Below the pieces are notes generated by a model, which did not search any database, had not been told where the DNA came from, and saw nothing but the letters and a program-made list of their open reading frames with translations. A program made the position numbers and the translations under genes. A DNA stretch of 64,000 bases from Microbacterium croceum (lineage in GTDB: Bacteria > Actinomycetota > Actinomycetes > Actinomycetales > Microbacteriaceae): the NCBI RefSeq assembly GCF_023091245.1, contig NZ_JAHWXN010000002.1, positions 248,001 through 312,000 of the forward strand. Direction: 5' to 3'. This document shows positions 38,252 through 46,857 of this stretch, one piece after another. Positions within the stretch are counted from its first letter, which is position 1. Each line of letters begins with the position of its first letter.

Positions 38252-38749
38252 TCACGCCGCGAGCTCGAGATACGGCTCCCACCGCGGGTCGCTGCGCTCG
38301 GTCCCCCGCACCGTCCAGGCGGTTCCGTGCGGAGGCCGTGGCGTGAACCGCAGTTCCCATCGCATCTCCTGCGGGGTCCGGTCGCTCTTGACGTTGTTGC
38401 AGCGCAGACAGCACGCGACCAGATTCTCCCAGGAGTCCGCTCCGCCACGGGAACGGGGAAGCACGTGATCGATCGTCGACGCCGCCTTGCCGCAGTACCC
38501 GCAACGGTGATTGTCCCGTCTGAGCACGCCGCGTCGCGTCACCGGCACGCGTCTGCTGTTCGGAACGCGCACATAGCGGGCCAGGATGATGACCGCCGGC
38601 CGATCGTAGACCCCGTGGCTCCCCCAGACCGGGTCATCCTCCACACGTTCGATCACCGTCGCCTTGTCGTTCATCACGAGCACGAGGGCTCTCTTGAAGG
38701 ACACGATCGCAAGCGGTTCATATCCGGCGTTCAGGACTAGTGTGCGCAT
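38252..38749 (-). CDS. HNH endonuclease family protein
   Basis: 165-aa protein: a conserved N-terminal domain ('RTLVLNAGYEPLAIVSFKRA') and a complete HNH motif, 'CGYCGKAASTIDHVLPRSRGG' (D-H intact, shown without the last G in comparison), then 'NLVACCLRCNNVKSD'. This architecture is widespread and single-copy in actinobacteria; the biological role is unknown. ATG 38749 has GAGAGGA just upstream. The microprotein gene and its terminator lie in front of it. Confidence 0.88.
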   Translation of the reverse strand: MRTLVLNAGYEPLAIVSFKRALVLVMNDKATVIERVEDDPVWGSHGVYDRPAVIILARYVRVPNSRRVPVTRRGVLRRDNHRCGYCGKAASTIDHVLPRSRGGADSWENLVACCLRCNNVKSDRTPQEMRWELRFTPRPPHGTAWTVRGTERSDPRWEPYLELAA

Positions 38750-38838
38750 TCGGAATCCTCTCGATCCGCCGGGACGGCTTCCCGGCACTCTCGAATCACG
38801 AGGTCGCGCAGAAGGCAGAGCGTTCGCAGGAACAAGAA

Positions 38839-38864
38839 AAGGCGCCGTCTAAAGACAGCGCCTT
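38839..38864 (-). terminator. Terminator of the microprotein gene
   Basis: On the minus strand AAGGCGC-T-GTC and GAC-G-GCGCCTT form a stem with one weak pair and a TTTA loop, followed by TTTTCTTGTT. It begins 2-3 nt past the microprotein stop and lies about 90 bp before the HNH start. Confidence 0.8.
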
Positions 38865-38866
38865 CC

Positions 38867-38959
38867 CTACACGGCCGTGCCGTGCAGTTCCTGCGGGCGA
38901 TGCAGAAGGACGTGACGACCGAGTCCATCCATGGTTCGGATGTCCGGTATTCGCGTCAT
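38867..38959 (-). CDS. Probable 30-aa microprotein or leader peptide
   Basis: Thirty codons from ATG 38959, starting MTRIPDIRTMDGLGRHVLLH and ending in a TAG at 38867-38869. GGGAG lies 6 nt before the ATG, a -10-like TAGCCT at 38991-38996 would give a short leader, and an intrinsic terminator follows the stop almost directly. This makes a complete, compact transcription unit between the M23 peptidase and the HNH gene. I do not recognise the peptide. It could also be a leader peptide attenuating the HNH gene. Confidence 0.6.
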   Translation of the reverse strand: MTRIPDIRTMDGLGRHVLLHRPQELHGTAV

Positions 38960-38969
38960 CAGCCTCTCC

Positions 38970-39061
38970 CGTCCGTGCGACAACGGGATCAGGCTAACCC
39001 ATTCCCCTGAGAGCGGGGCGAAACTTCCGGTGAACGCTCGGGGCGTGTCCCGGTGCGCAGC
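38970..39061. other. Remainder of the peptidase-HNH gap
   Basis: The 312-bp gap 38750-39061 holds the microprotein gene, its terminator and its putative -10 element. In the rest I see nothing. Confidence 0.4.
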
Positions 39062-39862
39062 TCAGCCGGCGTTGGCAGCCAGCCAGGAGTACGGCTCGAC
39101 GAGCCCGCCGTTGATCCAGACCTCGAAGTGGAGGTGGTTCGCGGTGGAGCGACCGGTACTGCCGACGAAACCGATCAGCTGACCGGCCGCGACGGTCTGC
39201 CCCGCCTGCACCTGGCGCGTGCCGTAGGTCATATGACCATAGGTGGTCTGCACGCGCTGTCCGCCCACGACGCTGTCGATCATGACGCAGACGCCGTACC
39301 CGCCGATGCTCTCCGCGGAGGCACGGACGACGCCGGCGGATGCCGCGTAGATCGGGGTCATCGCGGGCGCGAGCATGTCGGCACCGTTGTGGCCACCACC
39401 GATCGTGCGGCCCTGGGTGTAGGAGCCGACGGGGAGCGGGTAACGCACCTCACCGGAACCGGGCGAGACGAGCGCGTACCCGGCGGTGCTGAAGTTCGAT
39501 GCTGCGGCAGAGGACTTCGCGGCCGCAGCAGCGCGGGCGGCAGCGGCTTCCTCTGCCTTCTTCTTCTCGATCTCCTCCGGCGTCGTGGCCGTGAAGGTTC
39601 CGCGTGCGAGTGGAGCCGCGGTCGCCTGCGAGGCGACGACCAGGGACTGCGCATCGACCGCGGCGAGCTGCTGCACGGTCGTTGCGGCCTCGGCAGGCTT
39701 GGTTGCCGCGTAGGCGGGCAGAGCGATGCCGGCGACGAGCGCACCGACCGCGCCGAAGATGGCGACAGAACGGAGCGGCCTCACGGTCTTTCGAGCGACT
39801 GTCCGGCGGGCGGGTACTCGGTCTTCAGATTTCTTCGCGGGCGGTTCGATGTCTGCGGCCAA
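39062..39862 (-). CDS. Secreted M23 peptidase (cell-wall hydrolase)
   Basis: 266-aa protein: basic N-terminus, one membrane/signal helix (about residues 32-52, 'VAIFGAVGALVAGIALPAYA'), a coiled Ala/Lys linker and a C-terminal M23 domain with zinc ligands in 'GGGHNGADMLAP' and 'ANHLHFEVWING'. Peptidoglycan DD-endopeptidase activity is expected. The start is TTG 39862, with AGGAGGA 8 nt upstream. A long structured leader precedes it (39888-40049). Confidence 0.9.
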   Translation of the reverse strand: MAADIEPPAKKSEDRVPARRTVARKTVRPLRSVAIFGAVGALVAGIALPAYAATKPAEAATTVQQLAAVDAQSLVVASQATAAPLARGTFTATTPEEIEKKKAEEAAAARAAAAAKSSAAASNFSTAGYALVSPGSGEVRYPLPVGSYTQGRTIGGGHNGADMLAPAMTPIYAASAGVVRASAESIGGYGVCVMIDSVVGGQRVQTTYGHMTYGTRQVQAGQTVAAGQLIGFVGSTGRSTANHLHFEVWINGGLVEPYSWLAANAG

Positions 39863-39887
39863 AACTTAGTCCTCCTGCGCCTGTGCG

Positions 39888-40049
39888 CTTCGGGTAGCGC
39901 TGGCTCGTCGGCACTCTGCTTCTCGGGGCACGAATGTTTCTCGGATACTCAGTGCGTTCATGCCGTGAAGATGACGAGCCGAAAGGCAATCTTCGCGGTT
40001 CACCGCCAGCGGGCTTCTTCGCTGACGACCTGACCGAGGCTACCCGAAG
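39888..40049 (-). ncRNA. Structured leader, probable ydaO/c-di-AMP riboswitch
   Basis: On the minus strand CTTCGGGTAGC (40049-40039) pairs perfectly over 11 bp with GCTACCCGAAG (39898-39888), closing a 162-nt domain upstream of the M23 gene. Inside are GGTGAACC (ydaO motif GGUGAAUC) and a 3' block CCGACGAGCCAGCGCTACCCG that parallels the ydaO block CCGACCCGUCAGCUAACCCCG. Length and gene context (actinobacterial cell-wall hydrolase) fit the class. The 5' part of the ydaO consensus is not obvious. Confidence 0.6.
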
Positions 40050-40113
40050 ATAACGATCGTGTCACCCTGTGAACCTGGCAATCCTCGGGGAGGGAGCGAA
40101 AAACTCCGGAATA

Positions 40114-40815
40114 TCAGGCCGGTTCACCCACCAGGAAGATGTGGGAAGCGAGCTCGACAGGCAATTCCAGTCCATCTTCCTTGCCGTCCATCTCGATCAG
40201 GACGTATCCCTCGCTGAAGCGGAAGTCGCCGTGGGCGCCGGGCACGACTCCCGCATCACGCAGCTGCTCGAGGAGCTCGGGGTCGACCTGCGCGGGCTCA
40301 GCCAGGCGACGCACGGTGCCGTCGATCGGAGCACCCGCGGCGTTCAACTTCTGGACGAGGCCGATGACGCCCTCGTCGAAAGTGCGAGCGGGGAGGTCGC
40401 CGAGCTGGTCGAGACCGGGGATCGGGTTTCCGTAGGGCGATTCCGTGGGGTGGCCGAGGAGCTCGACAAGTCGTCGCTCGACCTGCTCGCTCATGACGTG
40501 CTCCCACCGGCAGGCCTCTTCGTGGACGAACGCCCAGTCGAGTCCGATGACGTCCGAGAGCAGGCGCTCGGCGAGACGGTGCTTGCGCATCACGTTGACC
40601 GCCTTGTTCCGGCCGGAGTCCGTGAGTTCGAGCGTGCGGTCCTCTGAGACGACGACGAGCCCGTCGCGTTCCATGCGTCCGACGGTCTGCGAGACCGTGG
40701 GACCCGAGTGACCGAGGCGCTCGGAGATGCGTGCGCGCAGCGGCACGATGTTCTCCTCCTCGAGTTCGAGGATGGTGCGGAGGTACATCTCCGTGGTGTC
40801 GATCAGATCCGTCAT
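40114..40815 (-). CDS. ideR: DtxR/IdeR-family metal-dependent regulator
   Basis: 233 aa with winged HTH 'LRARISERLGHSGPTVSQTVGRMERDGL', dimerisation domain with metal-site residues 'EEACRWEHVMS' (Cys and His), and a C-terminal SH3-like domain from about residue 145. Full length is as in IdeR rather than short MntR. Represses iron uptake when iron is plentiful. A DtxR-box-like site lies 21 bp before its start. MntR-type function cannot be excluded. Confidence 0.87.
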   Translation of the reverse strand: MTDLIDTTEMYLRTILELEEENIVPLRARISERLGHSGPTVSQTVGRMERDGLVVVSEDRTLELTDSGRNKAVNVMRKHRLAERLLSDVIGLDWAFVHEEACRWEHVMSEQVERRLVELLGHPTESPYGNPIPGLDQLGDLPARTFDEGVIGLVQKLNAAGAPIDGTVRRLAEPAQVDPELLEQLRDAGVVPGAHGDFRFSEGYVLIEMDGKEDGLELPVELASHIFLVGEPA

Positions 40816-40835
40816 GTGCAGGCCCTCCGAGGTTC

Positions 40836-40852
40836 TTAGGCAAGCCTACATT
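40836..40852. promoter_or_regulatory. DtxR/IdeR-box-like site
   Basis: TTAGGCAAGCCTACATT carries the palindrome TAGGC-aa-GCCTA and agrees with the first half of the DtxR consensus TTAGGTAAGGCTAACCTAA at 11 of 14 positions. It lies between ideR and serC and probably autoregulates ideR. Confidence 0.5.
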
Positions 40853-40915
40853 CCCGTGGGGACATCAGCCTCGCCCCGGTGATCGGGCCCTGCTCGCGCA
40901 CTCTAGAATCGACCC

Positions 40916-42028
40916 ATGGCGATCGAGATTCCCCGTGACCTCCTGCCCGTCGATGGCAGATTCGGCTGTGGCCCATCGAAGGTGCGCCCCGCGCAGCTCG
41001 ACGCGCTGCTCGCTTCGGGGGCCACGATCCTCGGCACCTCGCATCGGCAGGCTCCGGTCAAGAACCTCGTCGGCAGTGTGCGGGAGCAGTTCGCCGCGCT
41101 GTTCCGCATCCCCGAGGGCTACGAGATCCTGCTCGGCAACGGCGGATCGACCGCGTTCTGGGACGCCGCGGCATTCGGCCTGATCGAGCGCCGCAGCCAG
41201 AACCTGGTGTTCGGGGAGTTCGGCGGCAAGTTCGCCGGCGCCGCGGCGGCCCCGTGGCTCGAGACGCCCGACGTCCGCAAGGCCGAGCCCGGATCCCGCG
41301 TCTCCGCCGAGATCGTCGAGGGCGTCGACGTGTACGCCTGGCCGCACAACGAGACCTCCACCGGCGTCTCGGCTCCCGTCGAGCGCGTCGCATCCGACGG
41401 CGCCCTGACGGTGATCGACGCGACCAGCGCCGCCGGCGGCATCGACTTCGACGCGACGCAGGCCGACGTGTACTACTTCGCTCCGCAGAAGAACCTCGGC
41501 TCCGACGGCGGTCTGTGGTTCGCCGTCGCGTCGCCCGCTGCGATCGAGCGCATCGAGCGCATCGCCGCATCCGACCGCTACATCCCCGAGTTCCTCAGCC
41601 TGAAGAATGCGGTGGACAACTCCCGCCTCAACCAGACGCTGAACACTCCCGCGTTGACCACGCTGCACCTGCTCGACAGTCAGCTGCGCTGGATCCTCGA
41701 CAACGGCGGCCTGAGCTGGGCCGACACCCGCACCGCGGAGTCGTCCGCCGTGCTGTACGACTGGGCAGAGGCTTCATCGGTCGCCACCCCGTTCGTCGCA
41801 GATGCCGCTCATCGCTCCCCCGTCGTCGTCACGATCGACTTCGACGAGAGCATCGACGCCGCCGCCATCGCGAAGACGCTGCGCGCCAACGGGATCGTCG
41901 ACACCGAGCCCTACCGCAAGCTCGGACGCAACCAGCTGCGTGTCGCCACGTTCGTGTCGATCGAGCCGGAAGACGTGCGTCAGCTCACGCGTTCGCTCGA
42001 CTACGTGCTGGAGAACCTCGGCGCCTGA
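40916..42028 (+). CDS. serC: Phosphoserine transaminase
   Basis: PLP enzyme (370 aa) of serine (and pyridoxine) synthesis. The PLP lysine is in 'VYYFAPQKNLGSDGGLWF'; 'LDALLASGATILGTSHRQAPVKN' and 'YEILLGNGGSTAFWDAAAFGL' are the actinobacterial SerC pattern. Length is typical. It is convergent with the DUF3027 gene, with only 10 bp between stops. Confidence 0.96.
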   Translation: MAIEIPRDLLPVDGRFGCGPSKVRPAQLDALLASGATILGTSHRQAPVKNLVGSVREQFAALFRIPEGYEILLGNGGSTAFWDAAAFGLIERRSQNLVFGEFGGKFAGAAAAPWLETPDVRKAEPGSRVSAEIVEGVDVYAWPHNETSTGVSAPVERVASDGALTVIDATSAAGGIDFDATQADVYYFAPQKNLGSDGGLWFAVASPAAIERIERIAASDRYIPEFLSLKNAVDNSRLNQTLNTPALTTLHLLDSQLRWILDNGGLSWADTRTAESSAVLYDWAEASSVATPFVADAAHRSPVVVTIDFDESIDAAAIAKTLRANGIVDTEPYRKLGRNQLRVATFVSIEPEDVRQLTRSLDYVLENLGA

Positions 42029-42038
42029 GCGCCGGGGG

Positions 42039-42617
42039 TCATTCCTCCTCGTCGACCTCGTCGGCGTCGATATCCTCGTCGGAGTCGTCGTCGGAGTCGT
42101 CGTCGGCCGCTTCATCGAGCTCGTCGATGTCGACGCCGTCGAGGTCGCCGGCATGCAGGATATCGGCCTCGTGATCGTCGTCCTCATCCAGATCATCGTC
42201 GTCGTCGAGGTCGCCCTCGTCGAGCTCCGAGTCCTCCTCGGGGGCATCGGAGGCGTCCTCCGCACCCACTGCCGCAGCCGCCTGTTCGGCGAGCTCGGCC
42301 TGGTGCGAGCGGTATTCGGCGAGACGCTCGACCCAGGGCACCCACTCCGGAGCGAGAAGTGCGCCGTCTCCGGGAAGGAGCTCGACCTCGAGAACCGTGG
42401 GGTCCTCATCGTCGACGCGCGCGACGGTCACCGTCCAGTACCACCCCGGGTAGCCGGGCAGCCTGTTCTCGAAGCGCAACGACACGGAGCCGTCGTCTTC
42501 CACCAGGTAGCCGGCGGCAGGACCGATGGTCGTCGCGGGAGTGATCTCGCGCAGCGCCTGCAGAGCGAGATCGTGAGCGTCGAGGAGACGCGCGTCGGCG
42601 TCAGGCTTCGAGGTCAT
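42039..42617 (-). CDS. DUF3027 protein with acidic tail
   Basis: 192-aa actinobacterial protein. The N-terminal ~120 residues form the DUF3027 domain ('FENRLPGYPGWYWTVTVARV'), and the last ~70 are almost only Asp/Glu ('LDDDDDLDEDDDHEAD'), as in RNA-polymerase delta tails. Function unknown. ATG 42617 was chosen (MTSKPDADARLLDAHDLA); its start overlaps the cold-shock gene's stop by 17 bp, so the two are coupled. Confidence 0.82.
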   Translation of the reverse strand: MTSKPDADARLLDAHDLALQALREITPATTIGPAAGYLVEDDGSVSLRFENRLPGYPGWYWTVTVARVDDEDPTVLEVELLPGDGALLAPEWVPWVERLAEYRSHQAELAEQAAAAVGAEDASDAPEEDSELDEGDLDDDDDLDEDDDHEADILHAGDLDGVDIDELDEAADDDSDDDSDEDIDADEVDEEE

Positions 42618-42981
42618 CGGCGACCTTGCGCAGGACGGCCGCGATCTTACGGCCGTGACTCGACGATGGGTAGCGGCCGCGCCGCAGGTCGCCACCGATG
42701 CCGTCGAGGAGCTTCACGAGGTCCTCGACGATGATCGCCATGTCGTCGGCGGACTTGCGCTTGGCCTTCGCGAGGCTCGGCGGCGCTTCGAGGACGCGGA
42801 CCGAGAGCGCCTGAAGACCACGCTTGCCATCGGCCACACCGAACTCGACGCGAGTGCCCGCCTTCACAGCCGTGCCTGCGGGCATGGCAGAAGCGTGCAG
42901 GAAGACATCCTGACCGTCATCGCTGGCGATGAAGCCGAAGCCTTTGTCTTCGTCGTAGAACCTGACCTTGCCGGTGGGCAT
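42601..42981 (-). CDS. Cold-shock protein with C-terminal extension
   Basis: 126 aa. The first ~67 residues are a CspA-type domain with RNP1 'KGFGFIASDD' and RNP2 'DVFLHASAM'. A ~60-residue C-terminal extension of unknown role follows ('DDMAIIVEDLVKLLDGIGGD' and 'GRKIAAVLRKVADDLEA'). Mycobacterial CspB is shaped similarly. ATG 42981 was chosen; the longer frame to 43185 is not protein-like. Confidence 0.92.
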   Translation of the reverse strand: MPTGKVRFYDEDKGFGFIASDDGQDVFLHASAMPAGTAVKAGTRVEFGVADGKRGLQALSVRVLEAPPSLAKAKRKSADDMAIIVEDLVKLLDGIGGDLRRGRYPSSSHGRKIAAVLRKVADDLEA

Positions 42982-43097
42982 GGGAGAACCTCGCTGAGTC
43001 GGTGCGGAAAAGAAGGCGCGCTCACGCGCGTCCTCCCCCAGCCTACCGGTCGCAGGCGGGGGAACTCGAAGGTCGCGGTGAGAGTAGGGTGAGAGAG

Positions 43098-43373
43098 ATG
43101 AGTGCACAGAATTCCGAACCGGAGGTCTCCATCCGGCGCCTGGATCGCTTCCTCGCTTTCGCTGCGCTCGGAATCGCCGCCGCATCCGTGATCTGCTTCT
43201 TCGCGATCATCATCGGCACGGCGGTCGGCATGGATCAAGCCGCTTTCGGCGAGGGCGCCTGGCCCGCGGTCGCCGCCATTCCCTTCTACGGGCTCCCGGT
43301 GGCATTCCTGATGATCATGGTCCTCCTGGTGATGAGCTTCATCCGAAAAGGGCGCGCGGCATCGCGGTCCTGA
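43098..43373 (+). CDS. Small two-helix membrane protein
   Basis: 91 aa with two membrane helices ('FLAFAALGIAAASVICFFAIIIG' and 'GLPVAFLMIMVLLVMSF') between a short acidic head and basic tail. Function unknown. GTGAGAGAG precedes ATG 43098. Confidence 0.75.
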   Translation: MSAQNSEPEVSIRRLDRFLAFAALGIAAASVICFFAIIIGTAVGMDQAAFGEGAWPAVAAIPFYGLPVAFLMIMVLLVMSFIRKGRAASRS

Positions 43374-43383
43374 GGTCTTCGGC

Positions 43384-45093
43384 ATGACCGCGCACGCACG
43401 CCCACTGGCCGACTGGCTGGCCGCGGCGAGCGATGAGGAGCTTCTGCACCTCTTCACCGAGCGCCGTGTGCGTGCCGATGTCGGATGGCACGACTTCTTC
43501 GACGCCGCCGAAGCACTGCTCGACCCGGCGTCGATCGCGAAGGCGCTTCCCTCGCTCACCCGCCCGGAGGCGACAGCCCTGCTGCGCGCGGCGGCGGGCG
43601 AGGATGCCGGAGCGGAACGCGACGCCCTGACCGCACGCGCGCTGCTCCGCCCTGACGGCACTCCCCCGGCACCGGTGACCGCCGCCCTCAGCGGCCGCAC
43701 TGCACCGCCGCAGACGACCGCGGTCTCCGCCCCCGCCGCACCCGCGGACCTGGCCGCGCACGCCGCCGAGCGCGCCTTCACGACCGTGTCGATCCTGGCC
43801 GACCTGCTGCTCGTCGCGAGGGACTCCCCGTTCGCCCTGCTCGCAGGGGGGACCGTCAGCGCCGGCGAGAAGCGCCAGCTGAGCGAGAAGGGTCTGCCGA
43901 TCGAGGTGATCGACCCGCTGCTCGCGATCGCCGTGGATGCGCGTCTGGCCGTCATCGACGGAAGGCGCCTGCGCACAAGCACGACGGCGGAGCAGTGGCT
44001 CCGCTCTTCCGCTCCCGAGCGCTGGAGCGTGCTCGCGACGGCGTTCCGTGATGCGCTGCCCCGCGGCGTCCGATCGACGGATGGCGGATGGATCGCTCCC
44101 GCCGACTGGCCGCACGCGCATCCGTGGGATCCCGCGTGGCCGGAGCGCAGCCGCGCGCTGCTCCACGCCGCGACGTTGCTCGGCGTCCTCGCCGAGGGCG
44201 GCACGGAGCCGGTGTGGTCGATCCCGCTGCGCAAGGGCGAGCCCGCCGACCCGACAGAGCTCGCCCGGCTGTTGCCCGCCGAGGTCGACAAGATCTTCCT
44301 CCAGAACGACCTCACCGCGATCGCTCCCGGCCCCCTCGCGCCGGCTCTCGACGTGCGGCTCCGCGCGGTCGCCGCACGCGAGTCCGCCGCACAGGCGTCG
44401 TCGTACCGGTTCACCACCGAGTCGATCGCCCGCGCATTCGGTGCGGGCGAGAGCGCGGAGTCGATCCTGGAGTTCCTGGGCCAGATCTCGCTCACCGGCA
44501 TCCCGCAGCCGCTGAGCTACCTGGTCGCCCAGACCGCGCAGCGGCACGGCCTGGTGCGGGTATCCACCGACGACGAGACCGGACGCACGCGTATCGAGAG
44601 CACCGACCCCCATCTGATCGAGGCGATGGCGATCGATCAGAGCCTGCGCCCCCTCGCGCTGACCAAGCACGTCGACTCGCTGACCACCCGCGTGGGCCGC
44701 GACACCGTCTACTGGGCGCTCACCGACGCCCGCTACCCGGCGACCCTCGTCGGCGCGGACGGCAGGGCGCTCGTGAGCGAACGTCACCCCGCCGCCCCGG
44801 CCGAGGCCGATGCCACGTCGTCGAGCGACCTGCTGCCGCTGGTCGCTCGACTGCGCTCTCAGCAGGGCCCCGATGCGGACGCCGCGTGGCTGGACCGCGA
44901 GCTCGAGGCCGCCGTACGCGCCAGAGCCGTGCTGCGCGTGACCGTCGGGATGCCCGACGGCTCGACGAGGGAACTACTGCTCGAGGCGACCGGTCTCGGC
45001 GGAGGACGCCTGCGCGGACGCGATCGTGCGGCGGATGTCGAACGCACTCTGCCCGTCTCGAGCATCCGCGCGGCCAGCGTCGTCTCCCCATAG
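43384..45093 (+). CDS. Helicase-associated protein (Rv0862c-like)
   Basis: 569 aa. It matches the large conserved protein next to the XPB helicase in many actinobacteria (Rv0862c in M. tuberculosis): repeated wHTH-like modules, 'VDKIFLQNDLTAIAPGPLAPAL' and the C-terminal 'QSLRPLALTKHVDSLTTRVG' with a WYL/helicase_C_3-like domain. It is probably a DNA-binding partner of the helicase that follows after 37 bp. Biochemical role unknown. Confidence 0.85.
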   Translation: MTAHARPLADWLAAASDEELLHLFTERRVRADVGWHDFFDAAEALLDPASIAKALPSLTRPEATALLRAAAGEDAGAERDALTARALLRPDGTPPAPVTAALSGRTAPPQTTAVSAPAAPADLAAHAAERAFTTVSILADLLLVARDSPFALLAGGTVSAGEKRQLSEKGLPIEVIDPLLAIAVDARLAVIDGRRLRTSTTAEQWLRSSAPERWSVLATAFRDALPRGVRSTDGGWIAPADWPHAHPWDPAWPERSRALLHAATLLGVLAEGGTEPVWSIPLRKGEPADPTELARLLPAEVDKIFLQNDLTAIAPGPLAPALDVRLRAVAARESAAQASSYRFTTESIARAFGAGESAESILEFLGQISLTGIPQPLSYLVAQTAQRHGLVRVSTDDETGRTRIESTDPHLIEAMAIDQSLRPLALTKHVDSLTTRVGRDTVYWALTDARYPATLVGADGRALVSERHPAAPAEADATSSSDLLPLVARLRSQQGPDADAAWLDRELEAAVRARAVLRVTVGMPDGSTRELLLEATGLGGGRLRGRDRAADVERTLPVSSIRAASVVSP

Positions 45094-45130
45094 CGCCCCC
45101 TCCTCCCCCGGCCCGGTAAACTGGACAGCT

Positions 45131-46771
45131 ATGTCTGATGGCCCCCTGATCGTCCAGAGCGATCGCACCGTCCTGCTCGAAGTCGCGCACGCGGATGCGG
45201 AGAGCGCCCGTCACGAGCTGGCGATCTTCGCCGAGCTGGAACGCGCGCCCGAGCACATCCACACCTACCGGATCACCCGCCTGGGACTGTGGAACGCCCG
45301 TGCGGCCGGCCACACCGCCGAAGACATGCTCGAGACCCTCGACCGCTGGTCGCGCTTCCCCGTGCCTCCGTCGGTCGCCGTCGACCTGCGCGAGACCGTC
45401 AACCGTTACGGGCGTCTGGTGATCGAGCGAGACGACGAGGGCACACTGATCCTTCGGTCCTCCGACCCGGCCGTGCTGACCCAGGTCGCGAACAACAAGC
45501 GCATCCAGCCGCTGCTGATCGGCCACCCGTCTCCGACGACCTTCGTGGTCGACGCGTGGGCGCGCGGACAGATCAAGCAGGAACTGCTCAAGATCGGATG
45601 GCCCGCCGAGGATCTCGCCGGATACACCCCCGGCACGCCGCATGAGATCGACCTGGCCGAGGACGGCTGGCAGATCCGCCCCTACCAGCAGGATGCCGTC
45701 GACGCCTTCTCGAAGGACGGCTCAGGGGTCGTCGTGCTCCCCTGCGGGGCCGGGAAGACGATCGTCGGCGCGGGCGCCATGGCCGCCACCAAGACCACCA
45801 CGCTCATCCTCGTGACGAACACGGTCTCGGCGAGGCAGTGGCGTGACGAACTGCTCAAGCGCACGAGCCTGACACCCGAGGAGATCGGCGAATACTCCGG
45901 CCAGGCCAAAGAGGTCAAGCCGGTCACGATCGCGACCTACCAGATCCTCACGGCGAAGCGGAAGGGCGAGTACGCCCACCTCGCTCTGCTCGACGCGCTC
46001 GACTGGGGCCTGATCGTCTACGACGAGGTCCATCTGCTCCCTGCCCCCGTGTTCAAACTCACGGCCGACCTGCAGGCACGCCGCCGTATCGGGCTGACCG
46101 CCACCCTGGTGCGCGAGGACGGACGCGAGGGCGACGTGTTCAGCCTCATCGGCCCCAAGCGGTTCGACGCACCCTGGAAGCAGATCGAAGCGCAGGGCTT
46201 CATCTCCCCCGCCGCCTGCTACGAGGTGCGTGTCGACCTCCCACCGGACGACCGGCTGGAGTACGCCGCCGCGACAGACGACGAACGGTACCGTCTCGCG
46301 GCATCCGCGCCGGCGAAGATCGACACCGTGAAGGAGCTCATCGCCAAGCACCCGGATGAGCGGATCCTGGTGATCGGGCAGTACCTCGACCAGCTCGAGA
46401 CGCTGTCGGAGGCGTTGAACGCGCCGCAGATCACCGGAGCGACCCCCGTGGAGGAGCGCGAGGAGCTGTACCGCCAGTTCCGCGAAGGCGAGATCTCGCT
46501 GCTCGTGGTCTCGAAGGTCGCGAACTTCTCGATCGACCTGCCGGAGGCATCCGTCGCGATCCAGGTGTCCGGCTCGTTCGGCTCTCGTCAGGAGGAGGCC
46601 CAGCGTCTGGGCCGTCTGCTGCGTCCGAAACAGTCGGGGCATACCGCGAGCTTCTACACGCTGATCGCCCGCGACACGATCGATCAGGACTACGCGCAGA
46701 ACCGCCAGCGGTTCCTCGCCGAGCAGGGATACAGCTACACGATCCTCGACGCCGACGCGCTCGCCGCCTGA
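45131..46771 (+). CDS. XPB/ERCC3-type DNA repair helicase
   Basis: SF2 3'-5' helicase (546 aa) with the archaeal/bacterial XPB layout: N-terminal damage-recognition domain (about 1-170), motif I 'VVLPCGAGKTIVGAG', motif II 'YDEVHLLP', 'IGLTATLVREDGR' and motif VI 'EEAQRLGRLLRPK'. Unwinds DNA at lesions. ATG 45131 is preferred to an extended frame at 45026. Present in most actinobacteria in this arrangement. Confidence 0.96.
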   Translation: MSDGPLIVQSDRTVLLEVAHADAESARHELAIFAELERAPEHIHTYRITRLGLWNARAAGHTAEDMLETLDRWSRFPVPPSVAVDLRETVNRYGRLVIERDDEGTLILRSSDPAVLTQVANNKRIQPLLIGHPSPTTFVVDAWARGQIKQELLKIGWPAEDLAGYTPGTPHEIDLAEDGWQIRPYQQDAVDAFSKDGSGVVVLPCGAGKTIVGAGAMAATKTTTLILVTNTVSARQWRDELLKRTSLTPEEIGEYSGQAKEVKPVTIATYQILTAKRKGEYAHLALLDALDWGLIVYDEVHLLPAPVFKLTADLQARRRIGLTATLVREDGREGDVFSLIGPKRFDAPWKQIEAQGFISPAACYEVRVDLPPDDRLEYAAATDDERYRLAASAPAKIDTVKELIAKHPDERILVIGQYLDQLETLSEALNAPQITGATPVEEREELYRQFREGEISLLVVSKVANFSIDLPEASVAIQVSGSFGSRQEEAQRLGRLLRPKQSGHTASFYTLIARDTIDQDYAQNRQRFLAEQGYSYTILDADALAA

Positions 46772-46857
46772 TCCCGGACCGGGCGTCATCGCGCCGCTTC
46801 GACGCCGCTCCGACAGATAATCAGCCTGAGCATCGACGAAGTCACCATAATGGGGTC

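Noticed and set aside
38737..38928. 63-aa minus-strand frame next to the HNH gene
   Set aside because: It would run through the strong terminator at 38839-38864 and is Cys/Arg-rich without motif. The 30-aa frame with SD is favoured.
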